Shown piece after piece: positions 54,402-57,788 of a stretch of DNA of 57,788 nucleotides. Below the pieces are notes generated by a model. The model searched no databases, was not told the DNA's origin, and was given only the letters and a program-made list of their open reading frames with translations. The translations under genes were made by a program, and so were the position numbers. The stretch covers positions 1-57,788 of the forward strand of contig JADHPT010000011.1 of assembly GCA_016778305.1 (NCBI GenBank), given 5' to 3'. How positions within the stretch are numbered: position 1 is the first letter of the stretch; each line of letters begins with the position of its first letter. Source of the stretch: Candidatus Poseidonia sp. GTDB lineage: Archaea; Thermoplasmatota; Poseidoniia; Poseidoniales; Poseidoniaceae.

Positions 54402-56165
54402 TCAGTAATCCGAATATGCGAGGAAGCGCATGTAGGTGCCGTAGATGGTTACAGAGACGCCCAATGATTCTTCATTGAAGCGGTCCATGGTGTCGAGATA
54501 GGTGTGATATTCCCAACTGCCGCTGCCATAACAAACAATGGCACGTCCTCGTTCTCCCTCACCCAAGTCATAGACGAAGGGGCCGTGGTCTGAATTGTAC
54601 GGCATGCCGTCCGAAGCACCCTGAGCACCTTGGTAGGTCGCCAGTTGGATGTCGTAACGGTCGGCAACCTCGTCACGTTCGTTCTTGTACAACTCCGTGA
54701 TGCGGCTGATGTGCTCCATGTCCTCGGGTGTATTTCCAAAGAGGCGAAGGCTGTTGCCTCGGTTGGAGAAATCGGCGTCAACGTGGTTCATGTCAAGGTT
54801 GATGTAAAGGCGAAGGTTGTCCTTCAAACTGTTCTGGAAGGCTTGCACGTAGGCACGGCTACCGTAGAGTCCCTCTTCTTCACCACCCCACGTACAGAAC
54901 CGGAGGGTGCGTTCGGGCTTGCCCGTTTCGTTGACAACCTCGCTGATTTGACGGCCCATCTCAAGCACGCTGGCTGTACCTGATGTATCGTCAATCGCCC
55001 CCTGACCGTGGTAAACGGTATCGTGGTGGCCACCAACGATGACAACTTCTGAAGTGCGTCCCTTAATCTCCCCACAGGGCACGTAGATGGTCCGCTCCTG
55101 ATCGTTGGTCACGTCGATGATCATCTCCAACACACCGGTCGGTCCGGTGGCGTTGAAGATGGCCTGTTCAAGAATTTCACCAGCATCTTTGGACATGGCG
55201 ATGAAGGGAATGTCACTCGGAATCGTGCCGCCGTTTGCTTCCTTTACGGCGTCAATACCGGTTCCCTTGAAAATCGGTACGCAATCATTGCCTTCGATTT
55301 TGCCACAATTGTAATCCTTGTTGACTCGAATCAAACCGGCCAATTGGTTCTCAGCGGCCTTTGAGAAGAATTCAGTATTGCCTGTCTTTGTGCCGCTGTT
55401 GATGACGTAACCGACCGTACCGCCTGCACTGGCCCAGAGGCCGTCGTCACTGCCGTTGCCGAGATAGGTAAGCGGCACGTTTTGCTGGAAGGTGTACTCA
55501 GACTGGCCTGAGAATCCTTGAATCACATAATCGACGCGATGTTGGAATGAAATGAAATTCGAGAATTGAGAACCAGGTCCCTCACAAGGACTCAATCCCC
55601 CAAGGCCACTCTGCACGCAAATCCTGAGACTCGGTTCCGAGTTGACGTGGTGCATAGGTACCTGGTAGGAATGCAAGGTAGTATCCATCCCCATGGCGGC
55701 AAATTGAGATTCAATGTAGGTCGAGACGTTGGCTTCTTCGGTGGTTCCGCTCATGCGTCCTTCCCAATCAGCGTGTCCGAAGCCGACCAATTCTTCAGCA
55801 AAGGTGCGGGTTTGACTGGCATCGTAGTCGATGAGATCATATTCGTAATTTGGAGTGAATCCCAGCCATGTTGGTCGGAATACAAAGACGGCGGTTACCA
55901 TGATGATGACGACGCCAATTGCCGTCAATGCTTGTGGAGTAAGTATGTCCGTACTCCGCCACCAGGGTGTCTTATCTTCGTCTTCAGGGAAGAGTTCAGC
56001 CGTGGCGGGTGGCTCGTCTTCGAGACTGATGGTTGGCTGAAACTCTCTGTGGGCCAGCAGGCGTTCGATCAATTCCGCTTTTTTGCCGCTGACGGGAAGG
56101 CCGTGCACTGCTAACTCCTCTCGAAGTTCCTTGACGGTCAAAGGGATGGAGTTGGATTCACTCAT
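54402..56165 (-). CDS. Membrane-anchored M28 peptidase with SAP domain
   Basis: 587 residues. Residues 8-43 are a SAP motif (LTVKELREELAVHGLPVSGK, then KAELIERL). An acidic Pro-rich stretch and a membrane helix (ALTAIGVVIIMVTAVFVF, about 80-97) follow, so the peptidase faces outside while SAP stays in the cytosol. The M28 zinc aminopeptidase core has VVIVGGHHDTVYHGQGAIDD (first His and Asp), GGEEEGLYGSRAYVQ (Glu pair), INLDMNHVDAD and SDHGPFVYD (last His). A PA-like insert lies between about 215 and 330. It probably trims peptides released by secreted proteases such as the subtilisin-like protein at 4522. Confidence 0.9.
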   Translation of the reverse strand: MSESNSIPLTVKELREELAVHGLPVSGKKAELIERLLAHREFQPTISLEDEPPATAELFPEDEDKTPWWRSTDILTPQALTAIGVVIIMVTAVFVFRPTWLGFTPNYEYDLIDYDASQTRTFAEELVGFGHADWEGRMSGTTEEANVSTYIESQFAAMGMDTTLHSYQVPMHHVNSEPSLRICVQSGLGGLSPCEGPGSQFSNFISFQHRVDYVIQGFSGQSEYTFQQNVPLTYLGNGSDDGLWASAGGTVGYVINSGTKTGNTEFFSKAAENQLAGLIRVNKDYNCGKIEGNDCVPIFKGTGIDAVKEANGGTIPSDIPFIAMSKDAGEILEQAIFNATGPTGVLEMIIDVTNDQERTIYVPCGEIKGRTSEVVIVGGHHDTVYHGQGAIDDTSGTASVLEMGRQISEVVNETGKPERTLRFCTWGGEEEGLYGSRAYVQAFQNSLKDNLRLYINLDMNHVDADFSNRGNSLRLFGNTPEDMEHISRITELYKNERDEVADRYDIQLATYQGAQGASDGMPYNSDHGPFVYDLGEGERGRAIVCYGSGSWEYHTYLDTMDRFNEESLGVSVTIYGTYMRFLAYSDY

Positions 56166-56225
56166 GGTCGCACCGTATGTACGGTGGCCTTCATCATTGA
56201 AGAAGTCGGCGGTGACCGGTCTTCT

Positions 56226-56795
56226 TCAGATTTCATCGCCCGTCCAGCGTCGCCCGAGTTCATGCTCAATGCCGATGAGGTCGAGCACACGGGCTACGAT
56301 GAAGTCAATGAGGTCGTCAATGCTGCGAGGGTGGTTGTAGAAGCCCGGAGATGCGGGTACGATGATGGTGTCCCAGGCAGAGAGTTTGGCCATGTTCTCA
56401 AGGTGAACGGTCGCATAGGGTGCTTCACGGGGAACGATGATGAGTTTGCGTCGCTCCTTCATGGCGACGATGGCAGAGCGTGTCACGAGATTGTCGGAGA
56501 TACCGGCAGCGAGTTTACCGATGGTGGTTCCCGAGCAAGGGCAGATGACAACGGCGTCGATTTTAGCGGAGCCTGAGGCTGATTTTGCACCGACGTTCCT
56601 GGCGTCTTCGAGGATGGCTCCAGTAGCTTCAGCAAGCGCTTCGGGAGTGTTATCACATTCGTGCTTGAGGGTCAAGCGGCCAGAATCCGTGACGATGAGG
56701 CGAACTTGACGTCCCATTTGTGAAAGGACCTCGGTCAGGCGTTGGCCGTAGATGGCTCCAGAAGCCCCTGAGATGCCGACGACGATCTCTCCCAT
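56226..56795 (-). CDS. ubiX: Flavin prenyltransferase UbiX/Pad1
   Basis: A 189-residue enzyme that makes prenylated FMN, cofactor of UbiD-type decarboxylases. It starts EIVVGISGASGAIYGQRL, then has CPCSGTTIGKLAAGISDNLV (FMN and dimethylallyl phosphate site), KERRKLIIVPREAPYATVHL and IIVPASPGFYNHPRSIDDL. Length and motifs are standard. Archaea use UbiX/UbiD in the archaeal mevalonate pathway (anhydromevalonate phosphate decarboxylase) and in menaquinone synthesis. The ATG at 56795 is preferred to a TTG at 56801. Confidence 0.95.
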   Translation of the reverse strand: MGEIVVGISGASGAIYGQRLTEVLSQMGRQVRLIVTDSGRLTLKHECDNTPEALAEATGAILEDARNVGAKSASGSAKIDAVVICPCSGTTIGKLAAGISDNLVTRSAIVAMKERRKLIIVPREAPYATVHLENMAKLSAWDTIIVPASPGFYNHPRSIDDLIDFIVARVLDLIGIEHELGRRWTGDEI

Positions 56796-56905
56796 AACCA
56801 AAACGTGAGCGCTCTCCCATTTAGCCTCTTGTTCTCATCCGAACTGAATTTGGGCACACCGTGGAGTATGGCCGACCATATAGCAACCCGAAAATCCACT
56901 TTTAC

Positions 56906-56952
56906 TTCTGCTTCTGCAAGCAGAAAAAGACGGACACACCAACCCAGTGTCC
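56906..56952. repeat. Two adjacent inverted repeats upstream of the recombinase
   Basis: First, TTCTGCTT (56906-56913) and AAGCAGAA (56918-56925), an 8-bp perfect stem with loop CTGC. Second, GGACAC (56932-56937) and GTGTCC (56947-56952). They lie between ubiX and the recombinase promoter. Serine recombinases often act at short inverted repeats near their own gene, so this could be its crossover or accessory site; transcription termination is also possible. Confidence 0.4.
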
Positions 56953-56976
56953 GAGATTTCGGCCGTCGCGTAGACG

Positions 56977-56982
56977 TATATA
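56977..56982 (+). promoter_or_regulatory. TATA box of the recombinase gene
   Basis: TATATA in the context GTATATAGTAAA, 24-29 nt before the recombinase ATG. The spacing predicts a leaderless transcript starting at or next to the start codon, common in archaea. Confidence 0.6.
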
Positions 56983-57005
56983 GTAAACCTGAGAAATATG
57001 GATTG

Positions 57006-57716
57006 ATGGCTAAGCAGAAACAAGCAGAAGAATGCGTTCTCTACGTTCGAGTATCAACAACTCGTCAAGCGGAGGATGGAGTGAGCATAGATGCTCAAAT
57101 TGCCAAGGGGAAAGCTAACACAGAATTTCGTAATTTACTGCTTCCTGATGAGAATATTTTCATCGATGACGGGGTGAGTGCCAAAGTGCCATTATGGTCA
57201 AGACCTGCTGCTAAGCAGATGAAGGAATTCATCCTTAAGCAGAAAATTAAGCACATTTTTGCTTACAGAATGGACCGATTGTTTCGCAGCACCATCGATT
57301 GCCTTGCTACTGTGGAAGAATTAGATGAATTCGGGATAGGAATTCAGTTTTGTGAATCAGGAGGGCAACCTCTTGATTTGTCTTCAGCAGTAGGTCGAAT
57401 GCTCATCACCATCTTGGCTGCCTTTGGTGAAATGGAGAGGAATCTCATTAGCGAGCGAACCACAATGACCTTACAGCATCTCAAGGACACAGGAAAACGA
57501 TTCACATACGACAAATACGGTTGGGATGTGGATGAAGACAACAACTTCGTTGAGAATGAAAAAGAACAGTATTGGATTGAATACATGAAAGTTAGATACC
57601 ACGAAGATGACATCAAGATTTCAGAGATTGCAAGGGAATTGAACACTTGCGGGGTTCCAACTAAACGAAATGGAACATGGTCACACAAACAGGTCTCAAG
57701 AATCCTGAGAAGATGA
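57006..57716 (+). CDS. Serine recombinase (resolvase family)
   Basis: A 236-residue site-specific recombinase. The catalytic serine is S17 in LYVRVSTTRQAEDGVSID. Further resolvase motifs are AYRMDRLFRS and MLITILAAFGEMERNLISERT (dimer helix E). The C-terminal part (YWIEYMKVRYHEDDIKISEI, then CGVPTKRNGTWSHKQVSRIL) is a short recombinase DNA-binding domain, so it is smaller than large phage integrases of about 500 residues. Its sequence is more AT-rich than its neighbours. It converges on a DNA methyltransferase with a 21-nt overlap of the 3' ends. The ATG at 57006 starts the family sequence. Confidence 0.93.
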   Translation: MAKQKQAEECVLYVRVSTTRQAEDGVSIDAQIAKGKANTEFRNLLLPDENIFIDDGVSAKVPLWSRPAAKQMKEFILKQKIKHIFAYRMDRLFRSTIDCLATVEELDEFGIGIQFCESGGQPLDLSSAVGRMLITILAAFGEMERNLISERTTMTLQHLKDTGKRFTYDKYGWDVDEDNNFVENEKEQYWIEYMKVRYHEDDIKISEIARELNTCGVPTKRNGTWSHKQVSRILRR

Positions 57717-57788
57717 TTTGATCGCAGACATGATTTCATTTCCAATGGCTTGGGCTAGAATCGGAGGAACAGCATTCCCAACTTGACG
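57696..57788 (-). CDS. DNA cytosine-5 methyltransferase, C-terminal 30 residues (partial)
   Basis: The window edge cuts this minus-strand gene; only the last 30 codons are present. They read QVGNAVPPILAQAIGNEI and a short polar tail. QVGNAVPP followed by a helix with A-x-A-I-G is the conserved motif X of DNA C5-cytosine methyltransferases, which folds back beside the SAM-binding site. The rest of the gene lies beyond the right edge. The neighbouring recombinase suggests a mobile restriction-modification or defence locus. Confidence 0.8.
   Translation of the reverse strand, partial: RQVGNAVPPILAQAIGNEIMSAIKSSSQDS

Overview
The window comes from a planktonic marine euryarchaeon. The best fit is Marine Group II (Candidatus Poseidoniales). 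It carries a complete archaeal S10/spc ribosomal cluster with archaeal-type members (eS4, eL32, eL19, aIF1, RNase P protein Rnp1), an archaeal 16S rRNA not followed by 23S, a thermosome, the archaeal tRNA methylase aTrm56 and an intron-containing tRNA-Trp. These sit beside bacterial-type genes (folate enzymes, endonuclease VIII, an FeS-type photolyase), a mixture known from surface-ocean MGII. The assignment is inference; no database was searched.

Layout. 1-4000: small membrane and hypothetical genes, pirin, free-methionine-R-sulfoxide reductase, and two overlapping genes with Tudor-like and EF-hand-like parts. 4100-4460: a 35-codon eL41 gene followed by tRNA-Trp, whose 108-nt intron contains a complete box C/D guide RNA. 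4522-13275: secreted subtilisin-like protease, aminotransferase, two membrane proteins and a giant membrane-anchored surface protein. 13356-17948: thermosome, then a two-gene redox locus made of a ferredoxin-flavodoxin-SdhB-like fusion and an HdrB/SdhE-like partner, in which essentially all cluster-binding cysteines of the Sdh/Hdr-like parts are gone. 17935-20559: Hef helicase-nuclease, minus strand.

20909-35094: an unbroken plus-strand ribosomal cluster of 25 genes from uL3 to SecY. Many of its starts follow a GAGGTGA motif complementary to the 3' end of the 16S in this same window. eL32 has an added SAP domain and SecY an added four-helix N-terminus. 35095-35887 is a largely unexplained gap with paired segments and one possible small ORF. 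The 16S gene (35888-37344) ends in a strong hairpin plus T-run.

37470-51960: NAD kinase, thiolase, TauE/SafE exporter, LemA, TraB-family protein, dihydropteroate synthase, aTrm56, carbamoyl-phosphate synthase (carAB) and photolyase. 51955-56795: a minus-strand series of Nei glycosylase, two small unknown proteins, dihydroneopterin aldolase, parvulin, SAP-domain M28 peptidase and UbiX flavin prenyltransferase. The right edge changes character: a serine recombinase with its own TATA box converges on the 3' end of a DNA cytosine-5 methyltransferase, probably the border of a mobile or restriction-modification island.

The strongest candidates for something undescribed are the cysteine-stripped Sdh/Hdr-like redox pair and the Tudor/EF-hand-like locus. 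The clearest hidden feature is the tRNA-Trp intron, whose guides match C34 and U39 by the N-plus-five rule.
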